64,000 nt of DNA from the NCBI RefSeq assembly GCF_029953285.1, contig NZ_JASAOI010000063.1, positions 1-64,000 on the forward strand. The letters run 5' to 3'. Below the pieces are notes generated by a model that had not been told where the DNA came from, did not search any database, and saw only the letters and a program-made list of their open reading frames with translations. The number at the start of each line of letters is the position of its first letter. Positions within the stretch are counted from its first letter, which is position 1. The position numbers and the translations under genes were made by a program. The stretch is from Yinghuangia seranimata. GTDB taxonomy: Bacteria > Actinomycetota > Actinomycetes > Streptomycetales > Streptomycetaceae. This document shows, one piece after another, positions 16,541 through 24,634 of this stretch.

Positions 16541-17416
16541 ATGACGACACCCCTCCCGCCGGAGTACGGGGGCGGCGAAGCGGGCGCGGACCCGCAGGCG
16601 CCGGACATGAACGCCGTGGTCGGTCAGCACGACCTGCTCGTCGTCACGCTCGACACGCTGCGCTACGACGTCGCCGTCGAACTGGCCGGGGCCGGGCGGC
16701 TGCCGAACCTCGCACGCGTGCTGCCGGGCGGGCGCTGGGAGCAGCGGCACACGCCGGGCAGCTTCACGTTCGCGGCGCACACCGCGTTCCTGGCCGGGTT
16801 CCTGCCGACGCCGCTCGGGCCCGGGCCGCATCCGCGGCTGTTCGCGGCCCGGTTCGGCGGCAGCGAGTCAACGGCGGCGAACACGTGGGTGTTCGAGGAG
16901 GCCGACCTGCCGGCCGGGCTGGCGCGGGCCGGCTACCACACGGCGTGCATCGGCGGCGTCGGGTTCTTCAACAAGCAGGGCGCGCTCGGGTCGGTGCTGC
17001 CGGGCATGTTCGCCGAGAGTCACTGGGACCCCGAGCTGGGCGTGGCGTCGCCGATCTCGTTCGAGGCCCAGGTCGCCCGCGCGGAGCGGGTGGTCGGCGC
17101 GCTGGACGCCGACCAGCGGCTGTTCCTGCTGGTGAACGTGTCCGCGCTGCACCAGCCCAACTGGTTCCACATGCCGGGCGCCTCGTCCGCCGACGGCGAC
17201 TCGCGGGAGACCCACGCGGCCGCGCTCGAATACGTCGACCGGCACATCGGGCGGCTGTTCCGCGCGATGAGCAGCCGTCGGCCGTGCTTCACGATCGTGA
17301 CGTCCGACCACGGGACGGCGTACGGCGAGGACGGCTACACCGGGCACCGCATCGGGCACGAGGTCGTGTGGACGGTGCCGTACGCGCACTTCACCTTGAA
17401 CCCGGGCGAATGGTGA
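16541..17416 (+). CDS. STM4013/SEN3800-family hydrolase (alkaline phosphatase/sulfatase fold)
   Basis: This 291-residue protein shows the alkaline-phosphatase-superfamily metal ligands: LLVVTLDTLRYD (Asp38) near the N-terminus and IVTSDHGTAYGEDGYTGHRIGHE near the C-terminus. A GSFTFAAHTAFLAGFLP segment lies where the nucleophile Ser/Thr normally sits. It is shorter than true sulfatases (about 450+) and lacks the Cys/Ser-x-P-x-R formylglycine signature, so a phosphatase- or phosphotransferase-like activity is more likely. There is no signal peptide, so it should act in the cytoplasm. It begins 1 bp after the STM4014-type gene stop. A 127-bp gap precedes the inserted sigma-factor pair. Confidence 0.82.
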   Translation: MTTPLPPEYGGGEAGADPQAPDMNAVVGQHDLLVVTLDTLRYDVAVELAGAGRLPNLARVLPGGRWEQRHTPGSFTFAAHTAFLAGFLPTPLGPGPHPRLFAARFGGSESTAANTWVFEEADLPAGLARAGYHTACIGGVGFFNKQGALGSVLPGMFAESHWDPELGVASPISFEAQVARAERVVGALDADQRLFLLVNVSALHQPNWFHMPGASSADGDSRETHAAALEYVDRHIGRLFRAMSSRRPCFTIVTSDHGTAYGEDGYTGHRIGHEVVWTVPYAHFTLNPGEW

Positions 17417-17543
17417 TGTCTCGTCAGACCTGCTGACGCGGATCCGGGCCGGGTTCCGAACGAATCCGGATCCGCGCACAGCACATCGCCGCCTCGCCGC
17501 GTTCTCTCTTGCCGGAAGCTCCCGACGGGAGGAGAGGAAACGC

Positions 17544-18101
17544 GTGGAATTCGAGGAGTTCGCGGCAGCCCGATTGCCCGGGCTGCTGCGGTGCGCCTAC
17601 ATGCTGTGCGGGGACCGGGAACTCGCCCGCGACATCACGCAGGAGGTCCTGACCAGGGCCCTGGTGAAGTGGCGGCGGATATCCGGCTTGGCACACCCTG
17701 AGGCGTACGTCCGGACCATGGTGACGAACGAGTTCCTGTCGCTGCGGCGCAGGAAGGCCGTCGCCACGGTGGCGCTGACGTACGAGGCCCTGGACGGACC
17801 GGCCGCGCCGACGGCCGAGGACCCGGGGCACCAGGTCGGCCTGCGCGCCGACCTGTGGCAGCGGCTCGGGGCCCTGCCGCGGAAGCAGCGTGCGGTCGTC
17901 GTGCTGCGCTACTACGAGGGACTCACCGACAACGAGATCGCCGACGCGCTCGGCTGCCGGCCGTCGACGGTACGCGGCTACGCGGCGCGCGCGCTCGCGA
18001 CGCTGCGGGTGTCGATGACGGAGGAGTCGGGCCCTGCCCCGGACCGCGCCGCTCGGATTCCGGTTGCGACGCTGACCGCCCAGGACGGAGGCGCACGATG
18101 A
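17544..18101 (+). CDS. SigE-family (SigE70-type) RNA polymerase sigma factor
   Basis: This is a 185-residue ECF-type sigma factor. Region 2 lies at about 10-75 (LLRCAYMLCGDRELARDITQ and YVRTMVTNEFLSLRRRK) and region 4 at about 108-158 (LPRKQRAVVVLRYYEGLTDNEIADALGC, STVRGYAARAL), matching the actinobacterial SigE-family group. The GTG start at 17544 has a strong GGAGGAGAGG upstream. It overlaps the next membrane protein gene by 4 bp, as is usual for sigma/anti-sigma pairs. It sits inside the STM4011-STM4015 cluster, between the 4013 and 4012 homologues, with its own spacing on both sides. Whether it controls the cluster is unknown. Confidence 0.9.
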   Translation: MEFEEFAAARLPGLLRCAYMLCGDRELARDITQEVLTRALVKWRRISGLAHPEAYVRTMVTNEFLSLRRRKAVATVALTYEALDGPAAPTAEDPGHQVGLRADLWQRLGALPRKQRAVVVLRYYEGLTDNEIADALGCRPSTVRGYAARALATLRVSMTEESGPAPDRAARIPVATLTAQDGGAR

Positions 18102-19243
18102 CGAAGCAGTACGAAGCCGATGACCTGCGGAGGACGTTCGCCATGATGGAAGACAACGCGCCCGACGGTCTCGGCATGATCGAGGCAGCCCGCACCGCGG
18201 CGGTCGGCCGCAAGCGCCGCCGCCGGGCCATCGGCGCCGCCGGAGCCGCACTGGCGCTGGTGGCCGGGGCGACGACCGCCCTGGCGGTCACCAGCGGCGG
18301 GGGCGGCGGGGACGTGCGCCCCGCGGCGACCGCGGCGACCGCCCCCACCACCGCACCGGCCGCCCCTCTGTCCCTGACCGTGCCGGTGTCCTTCGCGCCG
18401 AGCAGCGGTCTCACGATGACGAACGCCATGTCCAACGGCCTCGACGCCCAGACCTGGTGGACGATGCACCTCCGCAGCAGCGGCACCGGCACCACGCCGA
18501 CCGACGTGGACCTGCGGCTGTCCCCCGACGGAACCGAAGCCAAGTACCGGTCCGAGGGCGGCACACCGGCCAAGGTCCACGACGCCGCCGCCTTCGTCAA
18601 CGTGGCGGGCGACTCGACCCCGGCAGCCGAGCGGCCCACGACCGTGGTGTGGCAGCTGCCGTCCGGGCTCTGGGCGGTGCTCATCGTCCGTGGCGGCAGC
18701 GCGACCACCAACGAAGCGCGCATCGCCGACGCGCTGCGGGTGGCGGAGGCACTGCGCGCCGACACACCCGTCGATGTGCCGCAGCCGGTCCGGTTGCCGT
18801 ATGTCCCCGCGGGCCTTGAGGTCAAGTACGGCGACATGGCGTCGTCGACGGGGAACCAGATCTGGCTGACCGACCCCGCGTTGCCGCTGGTCGACAACGG
18901 TGGGCACGGCGCACCCCAGACGCACCCCCTGCTTCTCATGGTGAACGTCGCCGACAAGCGGCCACCGTCCCAGCCCGTTGATCCCCGCTCCACGCCGCCT
19001 CCGGCGGGCACACCGGTCCGCATCGGCACGATGGACTTCCTGTACTGGGAGTCCGACCCGCAGGTGCCGGGCGGCACCTGGCAGCACCCGGCCAGGTTCG
19101 AAGGCACCGTCGGCTCGTGCTTCGTGTCGGTCGAGACGCTGGACCGTAACCGGGTGACCCGCGCCGATCTCGAAGAGGTGATTCGGCAGGCCCAGTTCAA
19201 GGACTGCAAGGACCAGTCCACCTGGGTTCCGCCGTTCAAGTAG
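18098..19243 (+). CDS. Putative anti-sigma-like single-pass membrane protein
   Basis: This 381-residue protein has a cytosolic N-terminus (about 1-43) with basic RKRRRR, one transmembrane segment (about 45-66, AIGAAGAALALVAGATTALAV), a Thr/Ala/Pro-rich linker, and a large extracytoplasmic C-terminal domain with two Cys near the end (GSCFVSV, FKDCKDQ) that could pair. It is coupled to the sigma gene by an ATGA overlap. The placement suggests the cognate anti-sigma or a signal sensor, but no zinc anti-sigma HxxxCxxC motif is visible, so this is inference. Confidence 0.65.
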   Translation: MTKQYEADDLRRTFAMMEDNAPDGLGMIEAARTAAVGRKRRRRAIGAAGAALALVAGATTALAVTSGGGGGDVRPAATAATAPTTAPAAPLSLTVPVSFAPSSGLTMTNAMSNGLDAQTWWTMHLRSSGTGTTPTDVDLRLSPDGTEAKYRSEGGTPAKVHDAAAFVNVAGDSTPAAERPTTVVWQLPSGLWAVLIVRGGSATTNEARIADALRVAEALRADTPVDVPQPVRLPYVPAGLEVKYGDMASSTGNQIWLTDPALPLVDNGGHGAPQTHPLLLMVNVADKRPPSQPVDPRSTPPPAGTPVRIGTMDFLYWESDPQVPGGTWQHPARFEGTVGSCFVSVETLDRNRVTRADLEEVIRQAQFKDCKDQSTWVPPFK

Positions 19244-19354
19244 GCCTCTGACACCCGGCACGGCGGCCGCCACCCCACCTGGCGGCCGCCGTGTCGGCGT
19301 TGCGGCATAGGGTCGGGGCGATCAACGACCGCAGAACCGCCGGAGGAACCGCCC

Positions 19355-20707
19355 ATGGGGTCGACCCGTACCGCCGATCCCGCCCTCGCGGACACGGGCT
19401 CGCGGTCGCCGTACGGCGGCTACGTGTACGCGTATCCGCACAAGACCGCATACCGGCCGTTCGAGGACCCGCCGGCGCTGCGGGACGTGTGGGCCGGGCA
19501 GGACCTCTCGTCGCTCTTCCTGTACTTCCACATCCCGTTCTGCGCGACGCGCTGCGGGTTCTGCAACCTCTTCCTCCGGACGGGCGCTCCGGAGGAGCTG
19601 GTGACCCGTTACCTGGACGCGCTGGAGCGGCAGGCGCGGGCGGTGCGCGAGGCGATACCCGGTGCGCGGTTCGCGACAGCCGCGGTCGGCGGCGGGACGC
19701 CGACGTACCTGAGCGCACCGGAGCTGGAGCGGCTGTTCGGGATCGCGACGGACGTGCTCGGCGTGGACCTGGCCGCGGTGCCGCTCGCCGTCGAGACCTC
19801 CCCGGGAACCGCCACCCCCGACCGGCTCGCGGTGCTCGCCGCGCACGGGACGACGCGTGTGAGCATCGGCGTCCAGTCGTTCGACGACGCCGAGGCGCAC
19901 GCCGCCGGGCGGCCGCAGAAGCGGGCCGAGGTGGAGGCGGCGCTCACGGCCATCCGGGACGCGGCGATCCCGTCGCTCAACATCGACCTGATCTACGGCA
20001 TCGACGGGCAGACCCCGGACAGCTGGCGGAGGTCGCTGGACGCCGCGCTGGCGTGGCGGCCCGAGGAGGTCTACCTCTACCCGCTGTACGTCCGCCCGTT
20101 GACCGGCCTCGGCCGCCGTGCCGTGACCCGCGCGGACTGGGACCGGGAGCGGCTGGCGCTGTACCGGATCGGCCGGGACCGGCTGCGGGAGGCGGGCTAC
20201 GAGCAGACGTCGATGCGTGGCTTCCGGCGCGCCGACGGGCCGCGGGACGCCGACACCGGGTACCGCTGCCAGCGGGACGGCATGATCGGCCTCGGCTGCG
20301 GGGCCCGCTCGTACACCGCGGACCTGCACTATTCGTTCGAGTACGCGGTCGGCATCAGCGAGGTGCGGGCGATCATCGACGAGTACGTGACGTTCGATCA
20401 GGAGGCGTTCTCGCGGGCCCGCGTGGGCATCCGGCTGGATGCCGGGGAGCAGCGGCGGCGGCATCTGCTGACCTCGCTGCTCCAGGCCGAGGGCCTGGAA
20501 GCCGCCGACTACCGGGGCCGGTTCGGCTCGGACGCGGCGGTCGACTTCGCGGCGGAGCTGGCGCCGCTGGCCGACGCGGGGTGGGTGGCCGTGGACGCCG
20601 ACCGGATCCGGCTCACCGAGGAGGGCCTGGCGTGGTCGGACGCGGTCGGCCCGGCGCTGTTCTCGGGGCGGGCCCAGGAACTCATGGACGGCTACGAACT
20701 CCGGTGA
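19355..20707 (+). CDS. STM4012-family radical SAM protein (HemN-like)
   Basis: This 450-residue protein has the radical SAM motif HIPFCATRCGFC (Cys63, Cys67, Cys70; CxxxCxxC) for a 4Fe-4S cluster, followed by GGGTPTYL, SIGVQSFDDAEAHAAGRPQ and NIDLIYGIDGQT, all in the order of coproporphyrinogen dehydrogenase-like (HemN/HemW) enzymes. A HemN_C-like domain occupies about 365-445. It belongs to the STM4012 branch, not to haem synthesis proper. GGAGGA precedes the ATG. It is coupled to the following STM4011 gene (GTGA overlap). The reaction is unknown. Confidence 0.87.
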   Translation: MGSTRTADPALADTGSRSPYGGYVYAYPHKTAYRPFEDPPALRDVWAGQDLSSLFLYFHIPFCATRCGFCNLFLRTGAPEELVTRYLDALERQARAVREAIPGARFATAAVGGGTPTYLSAPELERLFGIATDVLGVDLAAVPLAVETSPGTATPDRLAVLAAHGTTRVSIGVQSFDDAEAHAAGRPQKRAEVEAALTAIRDAAIPSLNIDLIYGIDGQTPDSWRRSLDAALAWRPEEVYLYPLYVRPLTGLGRRAVTRADWDRERLALYRIGRDRLREAGYEQTSMRGFRRADGPRDADTGYRCQRDGMIGLGCGARSYTADLHYSFEYAVGISEVRAIIDEYVTFDQEAFSRARVGIRLDAGEQRRRHLLTSLLQAEGLEAADYRGRFGSDAAVDFAAELAPLADAGWVAVDADRIRLTEEGLAWSDAVGPALFSGRAQELMDGYELR

Positions 20708-21585
20708 TTCCGCTGCCGTTTGCCGACGCTCCCCCGGCGTTGACGATCCTCTACCGGGGGCCGTTGGCGTCCTGCGACTACGACTGCGGGTACTGCCCGT
20801 TCGCCAAGCGGCGGGACTCCGCGGCGCAACTACGGGCGGACCGGGCGGCGTTGGAGCGCTTCGCGGCGTGGGTGGGAGACGCGCCGGAGCGGGTGTCGCT
20901 GCTGTTCACGCCGTGGGGCGAGGGCCTGGTGCGGTCGTGGTACCGGCGGACGCTGGCCGAGCTGAGCCATCTGCCGAACGTCGACCGGGTCGCGATCCAG
21001 ACCAACCTGAGCGCCCGCCCGGCGTGGACCGAAGCCGCGGACCTGTCGCGGCTCGCGCTGTGGGGGACGTACCACCCGGACCAGGTGCCGTACGACCGGT
21101 TCCTGGGCCGCTGCCGCGAACTGCACGCGCGCGGCGTGCGGTTCAGCGTCGGGGTCGTCGGGCTTCCGGAACACCTGGACGCGGCACGGCGGTTGCGCGG
21201 CGACCTGCCGGAGGGCGTCTACCTGTGGGTCAACGCGGCCGAGGGCCGCACCTACACGGACGCCGAGGCCGCCGACTGGACGGGGATCGACCCGCTGTTC
21301 GGCTACAGCCGGCATGCGCACCCGTCGCGCGGCGCGGCGTGCCGTACCGGCGAGACGGTGGTGAGCGTGGACGGCGACGGCGAGGTGCGGCGCTGCCACT
21401 TCGTGCCCGAGCGGATCGGGAACCTCTACGACGGCTCGTTCCGGGCCGCACTGGGGCCGCGGCCGTGCCCGAAGGAGCTGTGCGACTGCCACATCGGCTA
21501 TGTGCACCTCGAGGCGCTGCCGCTCTACGACGTGTTCGCCGGCGGGGTGCTCGAACGTGTCCCGAACCTACCGCCGTTCCGCTGA
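20704..21585 (+). CDS. STM4011-family radical SAM protein
   Basis: This 293-residue protein has CDYDCGYC (Cys24, Cys28, Cys31) near the N-terminus. The C-terminal part contributes further cysteines (ACRTGE, RRCHF, PCPKELCDC), resembling an auxiliary iron-sulfur cluster region like the SPASM/twitch domains of peptide-modifying radical SAM enzymes. A LFTPWGEGLVRSWYRRTL segment follows the cluster loop. The GTG start overlaps the STM4012 gene stop. Together with STM4012, STM4013 and STM4014 it forms the enzymatic half of the cluster. No substrate peptide could be identified. Confidence 0.85.
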   Translation: MIPLPFADAPPALTILYRGPLASCDYDCGYCPFAKRRDSAAQLRADRAALERFAAWVGDAPERVSLLFTPWGEGLVRSWYRRTLAELSHLPNVDRVAIQTNLSARPAWTEAADLSRLALWGTYHPDQVPYDRFLGRCRELHARGVRFSVGVVGLPEHLDAARRLRGDLPEGVYLWVNAAEGRTYTDAEAADWTGIDPLFGYSRHAHPSRGAACRTGETVVSVDGDGEVRRCHFVPERIGNLYDGSFRAALGPRPCPKELCDCHIGYVHLEALPLYDVFAGGVLERVPNLPPFR

Positions 21586-21666
21586 CCTGCGGCGGAGGCC
21601 CGCGCAGCGACACGCGTGATCTTCCCCGCAACGGATTTCCCTTGCGGGCAAGGGTGTTCGCATGGG

Positions 21667-21679
21667 TACATTCCGCCGG
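21667..21679 (+). promoter_or_regulatory. Possible promoter of a leaderless DUF1152 transcript
   Basis: TACATT (21667-21672) lies 7 bp before the GTG at 21679, and TTGCGG lies about 19 bp upstream of it. The spacing would start the transcript at or near the GTG itself, a leaderless mRNA, which is common in actinomycetes. No Shine-Dalgarno sequence is visible. Confidence 0.35.
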
Positions 21680-22650
21680 TGTTCTCCCTCTCCGAACCGC
21701 CTTTGTTCACCCGTCTGTCGTCGTGCGAACGCGTGCTGGTCGCGGGCGCCGGCGGCGGCTTCGACGTCTACGCGGGCCTGCCCCTCGCGCTCGCCCTGGA
21801 GGCGGCCGGCAAGCAGGTCCACCTCGCGAACCTGTCGTTCGTCGGCGTCGACCGGCTGCCGGCCCGCGACATGCTCCGGCCCGGCGTGGCGGCCGTCCTG
21901 CCGGAGACCGGCGGTCCCGGCGTGTACTTCCCCGAACGGTCCCTGGCCCGCTGGCGCGACGCCAACGGGGCGGCGTCGCCGGTGGTGTACGCGTTCCAGA
22001 TGACGGGCGTACGGCCGCTCGCGAGCATGTACCGGACGCTGTGCACGCTGCTGGAGCTGGACGCCATCGTGCTGGTCGACGGCGGCACGGACATCCTGAT
22101 GCGCGGTGACGAGTCGGGCCTGGGCACCCCGGGCGAGGACATGACCAGCCTCGCGGCGGTCGCCTCCCTGCCGCCGGACATGGCCCCGACCCGGCTGGTG
22201 GTGTCCCTCGGCTTCGGCATCGACGCGTACCACGGCGTGTGCCACACCCACGTGTTGGAGAACCTCGCGGCGCTGGAACGCGACGGCGGCTACCTCGGCG
22301 CGCTGTCCATCCCCCGCGACTCCCGCGAAGGCACTCTCTACCTCGACGCCGTCGCCCACGCCGAGCGGGAGACCGAGGCGCACCCGAGTATCGTCCACGG
22401 CTCCGTGGCGGCGGCGATCCGGGGCGAGTTCGGGAACGTGGCGCTGAGCGAGCGCACGCGGAACAGCGAGCTGTTCGTCAATCCGCTGATGGGCGTGTAC
22501 TTCACCGTCGAGCTCGACGCCCTGGCGCGCCGGAACCTCTACCTCGACCGGCTGCGCGACACGTACACACTGTGGGACGTGGTGGCGCGGATCGAGGGCT
22601 TCAGGGACGAGGTGCCGACCATCCGGCCGCAGAAGGCGTACCCGCACTGA
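21679..22650 (+). CDS. DUF1152 family protein
   Basis: This 323-residue protein carries the glycine-rich start VLVAGAGGGFDVYAGLPLALAL, typical of DUF1152, followed by HLANLSF, DAIVLVDGGTDILMRGDE and LGFGIDAYHGVCH. The Rossmann-like glycine loop suggests nucleotide or cofactor binding, but no activity is established. I chose GTG 21679, which fits the promoter spacing and places the glycine loop near residue 20. A longer GTG start at 21616 is possible. It lies 93 bp after STM4011 and may or may not belong to that cluster. Confidence 0.8.
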   Translation: MFSLSEPPLFTRLSSCERVLVAGAGGGFDVYAGLPLALALEAAGKQVHLANLSFVGVDRLPARDMLRPGVAAVLPETGGPGVYFPERSLARWRDANGAASPVVYAFQMTGVRPLASMYRTLCTLLELDAIVLVDGGTDILMRGDESGLGTPGEDMTSLAAVASLPPDMAPTRLVVSLGFGIDAYHGVCHTHVLENLAALERDGGYLGALSIPRDSREGTLYLDAVAHAERETEAHPSIVHGSVAAAIRGEFGNVALSERTRNSELFVNPLMGVYFTVELDALARRNLYLDRLRDTYTLWDVVARIEGFRDEVPTIRPQKAYPH

Positions 22651-22677
22651 GTCCCGCGCCTCGGCCCGTCCGCCGGC

Positions 22678-22696
22678 ACATGAGCTTGGCTCGTGT
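22678..22696 (+). promoter_or_regulatory. TetR operator at its own promoter
   Basis: ACATGAG-CTTGG-CTCGTGT: two 7-nt half-sites with a 5-nt spacer, 27 bp upstream of the TetR gene. It matches (one mismatch, same spacer length) the site at 26700-26726 in front of the alpha-galactosidase. Confidence 0.65.
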
Positions 22697-22722
22697 TGCT
22701 CGACTGATGGGATGATGGGGGT

Positions 22723-23388
22723 GTGAACCACGCTCGTACAGCGGGGGCCCCGCGCCGCCGGCCCGTCCAGAAGCGCAGCGCCGCACGCTTCGAACGGCTG
22801 CTGGACGCCTGCGCCGAGCTGCTGGACGAGGTCGGCTACGCCGCGCTCACCACCAAGGAAGTCGCCCGCAGGGCCGGAGTGCCCATCGGCACCCTGTACC
22901 AGTTCTTCCCCGACCAGCAGGGGCTGATCGGGGCGCTCGCGGCCCGTAACCTCAACGCCTTCGTCGAGCGGGTCTCGGCCCGCCTGGAGAGCGAGCGGCC
23001 CGAAGACGTCTCGGGGATCGTGGACGTGACCGTCGACGAGTTCGTCGCCATGCGCCGGACCGTCGCCGGTTTCGGCGTGGTCGACTTCGGCGCGACGGGC
23101 CAGGACCACGTCCTCGACGCGACTCTGGACAACAACACGGCGGTCGCCGGGCGGCTGCGCGGCCTGGTCCCGGCCCTGACCGGGATCCAGGACGACGCCG
23201 AACTGGAGATCGCCGTCCGGGTCGCCCTGGAGTGCGCGGACAGTGTGCTGAACCTGGCGTTCCAGGCCGATCCGCACGGCGATCCCCGGTTGATCGCCGA
23301 GTGCAAGCGGGTCCTCAACAGCTATCTGAGCGATCGAATCGGTTCACGGACAGCAGGCGCTTCGAGCGCGGTCAGCGGACGGCCCTGA
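22723..23388 (+). CDS. TetR-family transcriptional repressor
   Basis: This 221-residue protein has an N-terminal TetR helix-turn-helix (about 18-65: ARFERLLDACAELLDEVGYAALTTKEVARRAGVPIGTLYQFF) and a variable ligand-binding C-terminus. The GTG start at 22723 is reasonable. It lies convergent to, and overlaps by 17 bp, the MFS gene on the other strand. Matching ACATGAG-N5-CTCATGT-type sites in front of this gene and of the alpha-galactosidase strongly suggest it represses both its own transcription and the alpha-galactosidase/MFS operon. The inducer is probably a galactoside or related sugar (inference). Confidence 0.9.
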   Translation: MNHARTAGAPRRRPVQKRSAARFERLLDACAELLDEVGYAALTTKEVARRAGVPIGTLYQFFPDQQGLIGALAARNLNAFVERVSARLESERPEDVSGIVDVTVDEFVAMRRTVAGFGVVDFGATGQDHVLDATLDNNTAVAGRLRGLVPALTGIQDDAELEIAVRVALECADSVLNLAFQADPHGDPRLIAECKRVLNSYLSDRIGSRTAGASSAVSGRP

Positions 23389-24634
23389 CCTTCCAGACCA
23401 GGGTCGCGCCCAGGGCGGACACGGCCGCGGAACAGAGGAACAACGAGCGGTAGCCCCCGAGATGGCCGAGGACGAGCGAGGCGATCGGGGGGACGACCAC
23501 GTACGGCAGCGAGGTCATCAGGTTCGCCAGGGCCATGTCCTTGCCGCGGTCCGCCGAGCCCGGGAGCACTTCGGTGACCAGCGCGGTGTCGACGGCCAGG
23601 TACACGCCGAAGCCCAGGCCGAGGATCACGGCCGCGACCAGCGTCATGGCCCAGGTGGGGGACAGGGCGAGCGGGATCGCGGCGGCGGCCATCGTGAGGC
23701 CGCCGACGAAGACCGGCATGCGCCGCCTGCCGAGCTTGTCGGAGAGCCAGCCGCTGAGGACGACCGTCGAGACCGTGGCCGCGCAGTTGACGCCGACGAC
23801 GATGAGCAGGCCGTCCTCGGTGGACTGCCCGGGGAAGCGCTGCTCGTAGTGCAGCACGTCGTCCAGGAAGTAGGGCAGGTAGAGCGTGCCCAGGCCGTAC
23901 CCCAGGCCCATGAGGAACCGGGAGCCCAGTGCCCACAGGAAGTCCGGGTGCTCGCGCGGGCTGATCCGGTAGCCGGCCAGGAAGACACGCGCGGAGAACG
24001 GCTCGCGGTGGCTCCGGGGCAACGGCGTGTCCTTCGTCACGACCGCGAACAGCACGATCAGCAGCGGGAACACGGCTATCAGGGCGTATTTCGCCGGGAA
24101 CCCCGCGACGAGGCCGACCAGCAGCCCGCCCACGATCATGCTGCCGGCCAGGGGTGCCATGGCCCAGCCGAGCACCAGGCCGCGCTGGGCGACCGGAACC
24201 CGGTCGGGCACCACCGGGGCGAGCCCGGCGCCGACGACCATGAAGCCGGCGGACAGCACGAAACTGCCGATCGCGACCCCGGCGACCGTTTTCTGGAATC
24301 CGATGAACAGCAGCGCCGCCATACAGAGCAGCGAGCCCGCGATCATCCACGGCCGGCGGCGGCCCCAGCGGCCGGTGGTGCGGTCGCAGAGCGCGCCGGC
24401 GAGCGGCGCGATGACGATGCCCGCGACCGCGCCCATCAGGCTGACCCAGGCGTAGCTGCCGATCTTCCCGGCCGAGTCGATCTGGTCGATCTGGTCGGGC
24501 ATCAGAAACGTGGTCGGCGTCTGCAACGGCACGTTCAGGCCCAGGTTGGCCAGGACGTACAGGGCTATCCAGCCGCGGCCGACCTCGCGCGTCGGCTCGG
24601 CGAGGGCGTCGGGCCGCTCGGCGGCGAGGGTCAC
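23372..24634 (-). CDS. Major facilitator superfamily transporter
   Basis: This 420-residue protein has about 12 hydrophobic segments. The first intracellular loop reads GALCDRTTGRWGRRRPWM, close to the loop of sugar/cation symporter-like MFS proteins, and GWLSDKLGRRRMPV is the matching loop of the second half. It overlaps the alpha-galactosidase gene by 4 bp in the same operon, so uptake of alpha-galactosides or their products is likely (inference). Expression should be under the operator at 26700-26726. Confidence 0.88.
   Translation of the reverse strand: MTLAAERPDALAEPTREVGRGWIALYVLANLGLNVPLQTPTTFLMPDQIDQIDSAGKIGSYAWVSLMGAVAGIVIAPLAGALCDRTTGRWGRRRPWMIAGSLLCMAALLFIGFQKTVAGVAIGSFVLSAGFMVVGAGLAPVVPDRVPVAQRGLVLGWAMAPLAGSMIVGGLLVGLVAGFPAKYALIAVFPLLIVLFAVVTKDTPLPRSHREPFSARVFLAGYRISPREHPDFLWALGSRFLMGLGYGLGTLYLPYFLDDVLHYEQRFPGQSTEDGLLIVVGVNCAATVSTVVLSGWLSDKLGRRRMPVFVGGLTMAAAAIPLALSPTWAMTLVAAVILGLGFGVYLAVDTALVTEVLPGSADRGKDMALANLMTSLPYVVVPPIASLVLGHLGGYRSLFLCSAAVSALGATLVWKVRAVR

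Noticed and set aside
19291-21585. A 764-codon frame that fuses sequence antisense or out of frame with STM4012 to STM4011
   Set aside because: The first two thirds run in the wrong frame over a well-conserved radical SAM gene. The real STM4011 start is the GTG at 20704.
21616-21678. Upstream GTG (21616) as start of the DUF1152 gene
   Set aside because: The added residues are not like the family and would place the putative promoter inside the gene. Kept as an alternative.
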